Source: Pontibacter deserti (lineage in GTDB: Bacteria > Bacteroidota > Bacteroidia > Cytophagales > Hymenobacteraceae). Taken from it: DNA of 64,000 bases. The translations under genes and the position numbers were made by a program. Every line of letters begins with the position of its first letter. The first letter of the stretch is position 1. The stretch lies in the NCBI RefSeq assembly GCF_023630255.1, contig NZ_JALPRS010000001.1, forward strand, positions 62,001-126,000, in the 5' to 3' direction. The notes under the pieces were generated by a model that made no database searches, was not told the DNA's origin, and saw only the letters and a list, made by a program, of their open reading frames with translations. Below, in pieces: positions 1 to 8,181 of this stretch.

Positions 1-502
1 TGTCCAGGTTCAGTTCGCCTACACCGGCAGCAATTTCCACTACTTTCACAGAACTGCCTTTCAGGTTTACATCGCAGCTAACAGCTCCGGCTTCTATATC
101 CAGTGTTTCCAGGTGGCTGTTGCTCAGGTCCAGCTTTGTTTCTCCGGCTCCCATCTTTAAGTATAAGTTTAGCGGGATGTTCTTATTCAGGCTGATGTTC
201 CATTTGTTTTCGCCACTATTGCTCTTGTTGCTGATGTCTTTCTGTGTCATGGTCAGGTCAGCCATACCATTTTTCTTACTGAAATCCATATTGGGCTTCC
301 AGTCGGTGCGGTTGTAGTTCACATTTGCATCGATCAGCTGTGTGGTACCTGTTTTCAGACTCAGTTCGCCTGCCGGAATCTCCAGCCGTATGGTTCCCCC
401 TTTTGTATCAGTCAACGGTATGGTTCCTTTAAATTGGTTTGAATCCTGTGCCAGCAACGACAACGGAAGTATAAACAGCAGAGATGATAATAGCTTTTTC
501 AT
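1..502 (-). CDS. Toast_rack (DUF2154)-like secreted protein, 3' end cut by window
   Basis: The reading frame opens at an ATG at 502 and runs off the left edge, giving the first 167 residues. It starts with a signal peptide of about 19 residues ending LLAQ, so the product is exported. The rest is rich in short beta repeats of the type GAGETKLDLSNSHLE and AAGVGELNLD, as in the toast_rack/DUF2154 and DUF4097 beta-helix families often found beside envelope-stress regulators. It follows the ABC permease on the same strand after 55 bp and is probably the last gene of the HlyD-ATPase-permease operon. The function of the family is poorly known. The C-terminus is not visible. I am fairly sure of the fold class, not of a role. 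Confidence 0.7.
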   Translation of the reverse strand, partial: MKKLLSSLLFILPLSLLAQDSNQFKGTIPLTDTKGGTIRLEIPAGELSLKTGTTQLIDANVNYNRTDWKPNMDFSKKNGMADLTMTQKDISNKSNSGENKWNISLNKNIPLNLYLKMGAGETKLDLSNSHLETLDIEAGAVSCDVNLKGSSVKVVEIAAGVGELNLD

Positions 503-557
503 AATTGAGGTTAGATATAAGGTATAAACAAAAGCCTTAGAGCCCTGCTATACTTGG

Positions 558-2957
558 TTATTGTGTACGGATAGCTTTTACAGGATCGAGCAGGGCAGCT
601 TTAACTGCCTGAAAACTTACCGTGAGCAGCGCAATGGCCATGGCGGCCACTCCGGCAACAGCAAATATCCACCAGCTCAGGTTAGTACGGTAAGCAAAGT
701 CCTGCAACCATTTATCCATTCCGTACCAGGCAATAGGTATGGCCAGCAGTATAGCTATAAGCACCAGCACTGCAAAATCGCGGGAGAGAAGCAAGACTAT
801 ACTTCCGGTAGAAGAGCCCAGCACTTTGCGGATACCGATCTCTTTGGTTCGTTGTTCTGCTGTAAAGGATGCCAGGCCGAATAAACCCAAGCATGCGATA
901 AATATGGTAAGCCCGGCAAAATACCCGAAAACGGTCAGCATCTTTTCTTCGGCCCGGTACTGCTTATCAAAGTGTTCATCCATAAAGAAGTACTCCATTG
1001 GGTGTTTTTGGTCAAATGCCTGCCATTTTGCCTGCACATATTCTATGGTTGCCGGCATATCCTGTGGCTTTAACCGCAACAGCAAGTATCCCGGAGAAGT
1101 CGGTGCCAGGGCCAGTACCAGTGGTTCTACTTTATTGTGCAACGAAGTAACATGAAAATCTTTTACTACCCCGATCACTTTTGCGTCCCAGTCACCTACC
1201 TGTATGCGTTTACCTAGCGGTTCCTTCCAACCCATTTTCCTAACAGCGGCTTCGTTTATAATCAAGCCACCTTTCAGGTCTGTTTTAAAGCTTCGGGAGT
1301 AGTTGCGGCCTTGCTTCACCTCAATACCCATAACATCTATAAACTCATAGTCTACAAACATGACATTCATGGTGTTTTGCAGCGTTTGCCCATTCTTTTC
1401 AGCAAAAACAAGTAATGTGCTCAGAGGCTCAGCCGGAATATTGGCCGTGTTCGACACGCTCTCGATGTTAGGGTTGCTGAGTAGCTCCTGTTTTATACTT
1501 GGCAATTGCTGCACCAGTACCGAATCCCCGACAGGTATGTCGATGGCCAGCACCCGTTCTTTGTTGAAGCCCAGGCTCCGGTTCTTCAGAAACTGCATCT
1601 GGCTAAAAACTACCAGTGTGCCAATGATCATAATAAGCGAAATGGTGAATTGCACCACTACCAGCGTACGGCGTAAGGCAGCGCTACCGCCTTTTGGCAT
1701 TTTATCGGTTTTCAGAACATCAGCCGGCTTAAATCCTGACAAAAAAATGGCCGGATAACTGCCTGCAACGGCGCCAATGAACACAACAATGGCAAAAAGC
1801 GCTAGCAGTACTTCTGTCTGTAAAAAGAAATTGGCGTCGAACTGCTTTCCGGTAAGGTTATTAAAGGTTGGTATCAGGATCTGGGCCAGGGCCAACGCCA
1901 GAACAACAGCTATCAGCGTGATCAGCAGCGACTCGCCGATGAACTGCCCGATGATCTGGGAACGGTAGGCCCCGACAACTTTGCGCAAACCTACTTCTCG
2001 GGCACGTTTTGAGGAGCGTGCTGTAGCCAAGTTCATGTAATTTATACTTGCTATCAGCAACAGAAATACAGCCACAGCTGCAAAAATGTAGAGGTAGTTG
2101 ATATTGCCCGGCGGAGACATATCAGACTCATACACTGTATCGAAATGGATGCTGCCCAGCGGTTGGAGTACAAAGCTCATAACGGCATCCAGTTTGTTTT
2201 CTTTTATCCAGGGGGTTACGTGTGTGGCTGCAAATGTCTTTAGCTTTTCCTGGAAAGGAGCAATCTGAGAGGCATCCCGCAGCAGCACATAGGTATAGCG
2301 GTTCATATTAAACCAGTGGTTCTCATCAGAGAGCTCATCCTGGCGTTTGGTATCGAAGGTGCTGCGTGCTAAGAAAGCGTTTGCCTGTATATGTGAGTGG
2401 CCTTTATCCTTAAACACTCCTGTTACACGGTACGAGTCCCGGCTGAATTTTAATACTTTGCCAATGGCCTCCTCAGCGCCGCCAAAGTATTTTTCTGCCA
2501 TCAGGTTGCTCACTACTATAGTCCGGGGCTCATCCAGGGCTGTGGCGGGGTTACCTGCCAAAAACTCATAATCAAATACTTCAAAGAAGGCGCTGTCGGC
2601 AAAGATCAGGTTATCTTCGTTAAAGCTTTTATTGTTGTACCAGATGGTTTGTTTGCGGGCATTCAGCAGTTGGGTAACATGCTCCAGTTCAGGGTAATCG
2701 CGGAGCAGGTAAGGGGCAAGTATAGGTGCCGATAAAGCAAATCTGTTAGTCTGGCCTTCGTGCTCTATTTCGCCGGCCACACGTACGATGCGGTCTGCTT
2801 TGCTAAAGTGTTTTTCATAGCTTAGTTCATCCTGCACATATAAAAAGATAAGGATACAGGAAGCCACCCCCAGCGCCAGTCCGGCGATGTTGATGGCTGA
2901 GTATACCTTGTTACGGTACAGGTTGCGGAGCGCTACTTTAAAGTAGTTCTGCAGCAT
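558..2957 (-). CDS. MacB/FtsX-family ABC transporter permease
   Basis: This is a 799-residue inner-membrane permease. One helix at about 20-41 is followed by a MacB-type periplasmic domain (about 60-270), three helices of a first FtsX block (about 286-306, 338-362, 383-405), a helix at about 433-453, a second periplasmic domain, and a second FtsX block of three helices (about 675-785). Both blocks carry the FtsX signature just after a helix (REVGLRKVVGA and KEIGIRKVLGS). This duplicated layout is typical of the roughly 800-residue permeases common in Bacteroidota, which work by mechanotransmission rather than as a classical pore. Its start overlaps the end of the upstream ATPase gene by 20 bp, which implies translational coupling. 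The substrate is unknown; efflux or lipoprotein/lipid handling is likely from the HlyD partner. Confidence 0.9.
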   Translation of the reverse strand: MLQNYFKVALRNLYRNKVYSAINIAGLALGVASCILIFLYVQDELSYEKHFSKADRIVRVAGEIEHEGQTNRFALSAPILAPYLLRDYPELEHVTQLLNARKQTIWYNNKSFNEDNLIFADSAFFEVFDYEFLAGNPATALDEPRTIVVSNLMAEKYFGGAEEAIGKVLKFSRDSYRVTGVFKDKGHSHIQANAFLARSTFDTKRQDELSDENHWFNMNRYTYVLLRDASQIAPFQEKLKTFAATHVTPWIKENKLDAVMSFVLQPLGSIHFDTVYESDMSPPGNINYLYIFAAVAVFLLLIASINYMNLATARSSKRAREVGLRKVVGAYRSQIIGQFIGESLLITLIAVVLALALAQILIPTFNNLTGKQFDANFFLQTEVLLALFAIVVFIGAVAGSYPAIFLSGFKPADVLKTDKMPKGGSAALRRTLVVVQFTISLIMIIGTLVVFSQMQFLKNRSLGFNKERVLAIDIPVGDSVLVQQLPSIKQELLSNPNIESVSNTANIPAEPLSTLLVFAEKNGQTLQNTMNVMFVDYEFIDVMGIEVKQGRNYSRSFKTDLKGGLIINEAAVRKMGWKEPLGKRIQVGDWDAKVIGVVKDFHVTSLHNKVEPLVLALAPTSPGYLLLRLKPQDMPATIEYVQAKWQAFDQKHPMEYFFMDEHFDKQYRAEEKMLTVFGYFAGLTIFIACLGLFGLASFTAEQRTKEIGIRKVLGSSTGSIVLLLSRDFAVLVLIAILLAIPIAWYGMDKWLQDFAYRTNLSWWIFAVAGVAAMAIALLTVSFQAVKAALLDPVKAIRTQ

Positions 2958-3654
2958 GTTTGCGTACGTTAAGGTTCTCTGTCACGATTTGTCCGTCGAA
3001 GAGGTTAACTATACGGTGCGCATATTCAGCATCGGAAGGAGAGTGCGTTACCATTACCACAGTTGTGCCAGCCTCGTTCAGTTCGGTTAATAAAGCCATC
3101 ACCTCGCGGCCATGTACCGAGTCCAGGTTACCGGTAGGTTCGTCGGCAAGTATAAGGCTTGGGCTCGAAACCGTAGCACGGGCAATAGCGGCGCGCTGCT
3201 GCTGACCGCCGGATAACTGCTGCGGGAAGTGGTTGCGGCGGTGCGCAATGCCCATACGTTCCATGGCTTCGGTTACGCGTTTCTCGGTTTCGGCTTTGCT
3301 CATGCCCAGGTAAGCCAGTGGCAGGCCAATGTTTTCTTCCACAGTCAACTCATCAATCAGGTTAAAGCTCTGGAATACGAAGCCCAGGTTCTGTTTGCGT
3401 ATTTTAGCACGCTGGCGTTCGCTGGCATGTGTAATATCCTGACCCAGGAATTTGAATGTACCACCAGATGGACTATCCAGTAAGCCAAGTATATTAAGCA
3501 GTGTAGATTTACCACAGCCCGATGGGCCCATGATAGCTACAAACTCGCCTTTAGCAATACGCAGGTCAACTCCTGCAAGTGCAGTAGTTTCTACAGTGTC
3601 AGTTACATATTTTTTCTGCAGCTGCTGTGTTTCGATTAATAGTTCCTTGTTCAT
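2938..3654 (-). CDS. MacB/LolD-type ABC transporter ATPase
   Basis: This 238-residue protein is the ATPase of the adjacent permease. Visible motifs are Walker A GPSGCGKST (residues 43-51), a Q-loop in FVFQSFNL, the signature LSGGQQQR near 147, and Walker B LILADEPTGNLD near 168, followed by the H-loop in VTHSP. The SGG-QQQR form and TGNLD are characteristic of the MacB/LolD/FtsE class. It overlaps the permease gene by 20 bp and lies 144 bp downstream of the HlyD adaptor gene; that gap holds an AT-rich imperfect dyad. It would energise the FtsX-type permease from the cytoplasmic side. Confidence 0.92.
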   Translation of the reverse strand: MNKELLIETQQLQKKYVTDTVETTALAGVDLRIAKGEFVAIMGPSGCGKSTLLNILGLLDSPSGGTFKFLGQDITHASERQRAKIRKQNLGFVFQSFNLIDELTVEENIGLPLAYLGMSKAETEKRVTEAMERMGIAHRRNHFPQQLSGGQQQRAAIARATVSSPSLILADEPTGNLDSVHGREVMALLTELNEAGTTVVMVTHSPSDAEYAHRIVNLFDGQIVTENLNVRKHAAELL

Positions 3655-3713
3655 TTTGTGGAGTAGCTTTAAATGTTTTTTAGTTTTATTTTGTACTAGC
3701 GGAGCGGATAATT

Positions 3714-3802
3714 TTAATTGTTTATTGTTAGTTGTTGATTGTTAGCTCTTGTTATGTAAGTATAGTTTTTAAGCAATTATCAATCAGCAATCAACTATCT
3801 AT
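3714..3802. repeat. AT-rich imperfect inverted repeat between adaptor and ATPase genes
   Basis: Words such as GTTGTTGATTGTTAG on the left reappear inverted as ATCAATCAGCAATCAAC on the right, with a TA-rich centre. Similar AT-rich dyads occur in several other spacers of the window (near 36.85, 54.3, 58.3 and 60.7 kb). No gene is visible here. It could attenuate transcription within the operon. Confidence 0.45.
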
Positions 3803-5049
3803 TTCAATTCCAGCCGGTCTATGTCGCCGTAGCTGTCGTAGGAGGATAGCACTACTTTTTCGCCGGGTTTCAGGCCATCAATCACTTCGTAATAGTTTGG
3901 GTTCTGGCGGCCCAGTTTTATACTTCGCTTTTCTGCAAAGTCCCCTGATTTATCTACTACAAACACCCAGTTACCGCCAGTGCTTTGGTAAAAGCCACCG
4001 CGTGGTAAAAGTATGGCTTTGGCACCATCGTTTAAGTTCAGCTTAAGTTGCAGCGTCTGGCCACGGCGTATACCTTCCGGGGTGCCATCTGCAAATTCCA
4101 TATCTACCTGAAAGGTGTTGTTCTGCACTTCGGGGAACACTTTAACTACTTTCACTTTATAGGTCTTTCCGTTAAAATCGAAGCTGCCATCCAGTCCCGG
4201 ATACACTTTGGAAATATAATGCTCGTCAATGTTTGCTTTTACTTTGTAGCCGTTCAGGTCATCTACCTGGCCAATGTTCTCGCCGGCTGCTTTGCTTTCG
4301 CCAACTTCTGCTTTTAAGGTAGATAACTGGCCTGTAAAAGGAGCCACTACATATAGGTTGTTTAAGGTATTGCGGGCCATATTAATATTAGCCTCCATGC
4401 GACGGATAGATTCATCGAGCTGGCGCAGTCGGTCATTCATTAATTGGGCATCCTGCTTTACTGAGCGATCTGCCAGGTCTTTGCGGCGTTTTAAGTATAA
4501 GTAATTGTCTTTAGAAGTTTCATATTCTTCTTTTGAGATCGCTCCTTCTGCTATCAGCATTTTGTTGCGGGTATAGGTGCGCTCCGCAGTTGTCATGTTA
4601 TACTCAATCTCGGCCAGCTCATTCATTTTTCGGATCTGGTCCTGCTTCATGGTAATCTCTGAGTTCTGGCGCTCGTTCATCAGGTCATAGAGCTGCGTTT
4701 CGCGCGTCATAAAGTCGATCTGGAGCGTAGTGTTAGAGAGCTTAAGTATGGTGTCGCCTTTCTGCACCATTCGGCCATCATCGGTATAAATCTTTTCTAC
4801 ACGGCCACCTTCTGTTATATCCAGGAAAAATGTTTTAAGCGGATCGACAGAGCCATCTACTGCTATAAACTCCTGAAAAGTACCTTCCTGCACATTACCC
4901 ATTGTAACACGCTGTGCTTCTACATTTAATTTAGATGTGCGCTCTGCAAAAAGCAGGTTGTAGATAACTACCACGAGTGCTAATGTAACAGCAGCTATAA
5001 TGGCTATTTTCTTAGGTGTGTACTTCTTTTTCTCAATAACGCGATCCAT
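3799..5049 (-). CDS. HlyD/RND-type periplasmic adaptor protein
   Basis: This 416-residue membrane-fusion protein has one N-terminal membrane helix (about 14-33), then a barrel-sandwich half starting near 60, a coiled-coil hairpin (about 105-225, charge-rich heptads), the second lipoyl half (KAEVGESKAAGENIG region, about 245-260) and a beta-barrel/membrane-proximal part to the end. The length and order match HlyD_D23/MacA-like adaptors. It is the first gene of the leftward operon and would link the MacB-like pump to the envelope. Its start lies 27 bp downstream of the inferred start of transcription of a sigma54-like promoter, and it diverges from the NtrC-type regulator gene, which probably controls it. 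Confidence 0.9.
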   Translation of the reverse strand: MDRVIEKKKYTPKKIAIIAAVTLALVVVIYNLLFAERTSKLNVEAQRVTMGNVQEGTFQEFIAVDGSVDPLKTFFLDITEGGRVEKIYTDDGRMVQKGDTILKLSNTTLQIDFMTRETQLYDLMNERQNSEITMKQDQIRKMNELAEIEYNMTTAERTYTRNKMLIAEGAISKEEYETSKDNYLYLKRRKDLADRSVKQDAQLMNDRLRQLDESIRRMEANINMARNTLNNLYVVAPFTGQLSTLKAEVGESKAAGENIGQVDDLNGYKVKANIDEHYISKVYPGLDGSFDFNGKTYKVKVVKVFPEVQNNTFQVDMEFADGTPEGIRRGQTLQLKLNLNDGAKAILLPRGGFYQSTGGNWVFVVDKSGDFAEKRSIKLGRQNPNYYEVIDGLKPGEKVVLSSYDSYGDIDRLELK

Positions 5050-5086
5050 AGTAAAGGTAATTGTAGGTCTTGTGTTTTTCTGTTTG

Positions 5087-5101
5087 TCAATATATGTGCC
5101 A
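5087..5101 (-). promoter_or_regulatory. Candidate sigma54-type promoter of the efflux operon
   Basis: Read on the minus strand, TGGCACATATATTGAC fits the -24/-12 pattern TGGCACG-N4-TTGC with the correct spacing. The -24 part is near perfect, while the -12 GC is replaced by GA. The start codon of the HlyD gene at 5049 would follow a leader of about 27 nt. The divergent NtrC-type activator gene supports this reading. Confidence 0.5.
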
Positions 5102-5163
5102 TTTTATATAACATCCTGTTTTACAGTATTTTATAGTGGTTGATAGTCTTGAGGATATATATA

Positions 5164-5272
5164 GACTGTCCGCAAACGTACAGTGGACTGTCTGCAAGCG
5201 GACACTCCTGAAATGCAGATATGGGGAACAACCTGAAACAGGGCGCAGACAACAGCTATTGCATGGCAGACA
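5164..5272. promoter_or_regulatory. Cluster of five TGTCYGC half-sites, likely activator binding region
   Basis: Half-sites TGTCCGC (5168-5174), TGTCTGC (5189-5195), GCGGACA (5198-5204), GCAGACA (5245-5251) and GCAGACA (5266-5272) lie between the divergent operons. The second and third form a dyad with 2 bp between arms and one mismatch. The same-orientation pairs are each exactly 21 bp apart, about two helical turns. This is how upstream activating sequences of NtrC-family regulators look; binding by the adjacent regulator is inferred. Confidence 0.55.
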
Positions 5273-5279
5273 GTTTGAT
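5264..5279 (+). promoter_or_regulatory. Candidate sigma54-type promoter of the regulator operon
   Basis: TGGCAGACAGTTTGAT keeps the -24 TGGCA and a TTG at the right spacing for -12, again with A in place of the invariant C. Start of transcription would fall near 5291, about 48 nt before the ATG at 5339. The -24 element overlaps the last TGTCYGC half-site, which would allow autoregulation. Confidence 0.4.
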
Positions 5280-5338
5280 TTTTTGCATAAAAAAGACTTA
5301 CATTAGTACATTCAATAATAAAAATAATGCCTTGATGT

Positions 5339-6730
5339 ATGAGTAAAATTGCCTGCCAGATTTTAATTGTTGACGATGAAGAAGATATTCTGACGGCCGG
5401 CAGGCTGCTGCTGAAACAGCATTTTACGTATGTTAAAACCACTTCAGACCCTTACCAGATACCGGCTATACTTACAGAGCAGCCCATAGATGTGGTATTG
5501 CTGGATATGAACTATAGCGCTGGAGCTACCTCAAGCAAAGAAGGCCTGCACTGGCTGAAGCAGATAAAACAGCTTGACCCCAGTGTTACGGTTATACTTA
5601 TGACCGCCTACGGCGACATAGAACTGGCGGTACGGGCGCTAAAAGAAGGTGCATCCGATTTTGTACTGAAACCCTGGAGAAACGAAAAACTTGTAGCTAT
5701 ACTTAAAACAGCCTGCCAGCATCGTCAGGAGCAACCTCTACCTTCAGTTGCAAAATCATCTCATTATAAAACCTTCCATTATGGGGAGTTTATAGGTACT
5801 TCGCCGGTTATGCAGCGGGTATACCAGACCATAGAGAAAGTTGCCGCTACCGACGCAAATGTGCTTATACTTGGTGAGAACGGAACAGGCAAGGAAGTAG
5901 CTGCCAGAGCCCTACACCAGCGATCAAAAAGAGCAAATCATGCCTTCGAAAAAGTGGATCTGGGTGCTGTAAGCGAAACATTGTTTGAAAGCGAGTTGTT
6001 TGGCCATGCCAAAGGAGCCTTTACCGATGCCAAAGAAGACCGGATAGGCAGAATAGAAGCAGCTAATGGCGGTACATTGTTTCTGGATGAAATCGGTAAC
6101 TTATCGTTGGCGCTCCAGGCAAAGCTACTGTCAGTGCTGCAAAACCGCCAGGTGATCAGGCTGGGTACTAACAAGCCACGGCCCATTGATATCCGGTTGA
6201 TTTGCGCTACCAATATGCCGCTTTACGACATGGTAAAACAGGGTACCTTCCGCCAGGATCTGCTTTACCGCATTAATACCGTTGAGATACAATTACCGCC
6301 ACTGCGCGAGCGACGCGAAGATATAAAACTACTCGCCGAGCATTTTCTGGAAATATACAGTCAGAAGTATAACCGCCCTGAACTAGGTATAAGCAAAGAA
6401 ACGCTTCGTCGTCTGTCAGAATATCGCTGGCCGGGTAACATTCGTGAACTGGACCATGCGCTGGAGCGTGCTGTTATACTTTGCGATGGCAACGAACTGC
6501 AAGCTGATGACTTTTATTTTGCACCGGGCGTAGATGGCATTCAGGTTTCCGATAAAGTACAGCATAGTGGGCAGGGGATATCAGAAGGCGATCATACGCT
6601 GGAAGAGCTTGAGAAAATGATGGTGCAGAAAGTGCTTGTAAAACACTCCGGCAACATTACGCACGCTGCTAAAGAACTAGGTATAACCCGCACTGCACTT
6701 TATCGCCGCATCGAGAAACATGGTCTTTAA
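5339..6730 (+). CDS. NtrC-family sigma54-dependent response regulator
   Basis: This 463-residue regulator has a receiver domain (about 7-125; acidic pocket VDDEED, phospho-acceptor D56, conserved K111), an AAA+ sigma54-activation domain (about 150-375; Walker A GENGTGKE at 179-186, Walker B GGTLFLDE at 244-251) and a C-terminal Fis-type helix-turn-helix (NITHAAKELGITRTALYRR). The sigma54-contact loop reads GAFTDA (226-231) rather than GAFTGA, a variant I associate with Bacteroidota members of this family. Its stop overlaps the kinase start by 11 bp, so the two form a two-component pair. It should activate the divergent HlyD/ABC operon through the half-site cluster between them. Confidence 0.92.
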   Translation: MSKIACQILIVDDEEDILTAGRLLLKQHFTYVKTTSDPYQIPAILTEQPIDVVLLDMNYSAGATSSKEGLHWLKQIKQLDPSVTVILMTAYGDIELAVRALKEGASDFVLKPWRNEKLVAILKTACQHRQEQPLPSVAKSSHYKTFHYGEFIGTSPVMQRVYQTIEKVAATDANVLILGENGTGKEVAARALHQRSKRANHAFEKVDLGAVSETLFESELFGHAKGAFTDAKEDRIGRIEAANGGTLFLDEIGNLSLALQAKLLSVLQNRQVIRLGTNKPRPIDIRLICATNMPLYDMVKQGTFRQDLLYRINTVEIQLPPLRERREDIKLLAEHFLEIYSQKYNRPELGISKETLRRLSEYRWPGNIRELDHALERAVILCDGNELQADDFYFAPGVDGIQVSDKVQHSGQGISEGDHTLEELEKMMVQKVLVKHSGNITHAAKELGITRTALYRRIEKHGL

Positions 6731-8081
6731 TCATTTCAGGGTCAGGTTGCTAGTACAGGTTTGCCTGGCTATGCTCAGTATGGTGGCCCTGATTGTGGTA
6801 TTGTTCCGCACCGATTGGTACATTACTGCTTTCTGCCTGGGGGTGCTGCTTACGTTGCAGTTATATGGCCTGATACACTTTGTAGAACGCACCAATCGCG
6901 ACATCACCAGCTTTCTGGAATCTATCCGGCAATCTGATTTTACACAGCGCTTTCCCGAAAAAGGGGGTAATCCGACCTTCAGCCATCTGTACCATTCTTT
7001 TAACGAGATATCTGATTCCTTCCTGAAGATAAAAGCTGAAAAGCAGGCGCATTATTTATACCTGCAAGCCATCGTAGAACACATAGGCATTGGTATACTT
7101 TCTTTTGATGAGAGCGGAAATGTACTGCTGCTAAACCACGTGGCTAAAGAGCAACTCAGCCTGCCTCACCTGACAAATATCAAAGCGCTAGACAGGGTAA
7201 GCAAGCAACTTCTGGATGTATTGCAGCGGATTACGAACAACGAGAAAGCACTGGTTACGCTACATCATAATCACGATCAGTTGCTGCTATCAGTACATGC
7301 CACGGTGCTGGTATCGCAGGGGAAAAGTATAAAGATCATATCGCTGCATAACATACAGGCCGAACTGGAAGAGCAGGAAGTGCAGACCTGGCAGAAAATG
7401 ATACGCGTGCTGACACATGAAATAATGAACTCGGTAACGCCGGTTATCTCGCTTACATCTACAGTTACAGGCATACTGGAAGAAGAAATAAAAGCAAAAC
7501 AGGCAGGCTGTGAGTTTAGTGACGAAGCCCTGGAAGATATTCAGGATGGCTTGAAAACAATAGAGCGCCGCGCTACAGGTATGCTGCACTTTGTGAAGAA
7601 TTATCGCAGACTGATGCGCCTGCCATTGCCCGAACTACAGGACGTAAGTATAAATGAACTGCTTCGCGATGTGCACACCCTGATGAAGCCAGATTTTGAG
7701 AAAGAACATGTAGCCCTCGCTGTATACTTGCCAACCTCTGATATAACCCTGCAGGCAGACCCCGAACAACTGGAACAGGTACTGATAAATTTACTGAAAA
7801 ATGCCATGGAAGCCTGCCGGCAAAGTAAAGCTCCGCAGGTAGAAGTGGTTGCGTATGCTGATGATAACAACAAGTATAAAGTTCGGATAGAGGTGCGTGA
7901 TAACGGCTCAGGCATCCCGGATGATGTACTCGACAGGTTGTTTATACCTTTCTACACTACAAAAAGACAAGGGTCCGGTATTGGCCTGAGTTTGTCTAAA
8001 CAGATCATGCGCCAGCACGGCGGCAGTATAAGAGTGAATAGCAAAGCCGGCGGACCAACGGTGTTTACGTTGCAGTTGTAG
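6720..8081 (+). CDS. Sensor histidine kinase, partner of the NtrC-type regulator
   Basis: This 453-residue kinase has two N-terminal helices (about 9-30 and 35-55) with almost no periplasmic loop, so it probably senses a signal in or near the membrane. A linker and PAS-like region (about 110-215) follow. The HisKA box is LTHEIMNS with H233, and the ATPase domain shows the N-box NLLKNAMEA, G1 DNGSGIP and G2 GSGIGLSL. The architecture resembles the NtrY-like kinases usually paired with sigma54 regulators. It is translationally coupled to the regulator by an 11-bp overlap. Confidence 0.92.
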   Translation: MVFNHFRVRLLVQVCLAMLSMVALIVVLFRTDWYITAFCLGVLLTLQLYGLIHFVERTNRDITSFLESIRQSDFTQRFPEKGGNPTFSHLYHSFNEISDSFLKIKAEKQAHYLYLQAIVEHIGIGILSFDESGNVLLLNHVAKEQLSLPHLTNIKALDRVSKQLLDVLQRITNNEKALVTLHHNHDQLLLSVHATVLVSQGKSIKIISLHNIQAELEEQEVQTWQKMIRVLTHEIMNSVTPVISLTSTVTGILEEEIKAKQAGCEFSDEALEDIQDGLKTIERRATGMLHFVKNYRRLMRLPLPELQDVSINELLRDVHTLMKPDFEKEHVALAVYLPTSDITLQADPEQLEQVLINLLKNAMEACRQSKAPQVEVVAYADDNNKYKVRIEVRDNGSGIPDDVLDRLFIPFYTTKRQGSGIGLSLSKQIMRQHGGSIRVNSKAGGPTVFTLQL

Positions 8082-8181
8082 CTTACTGGTAATGAAGCAA
8101 AGTATAAAGTGTTTAATCAGCAGAGAATAAAGGGTATTAACCAACTATGATGCAGGTACAGGATCTGAGATTAAGGAAGAT

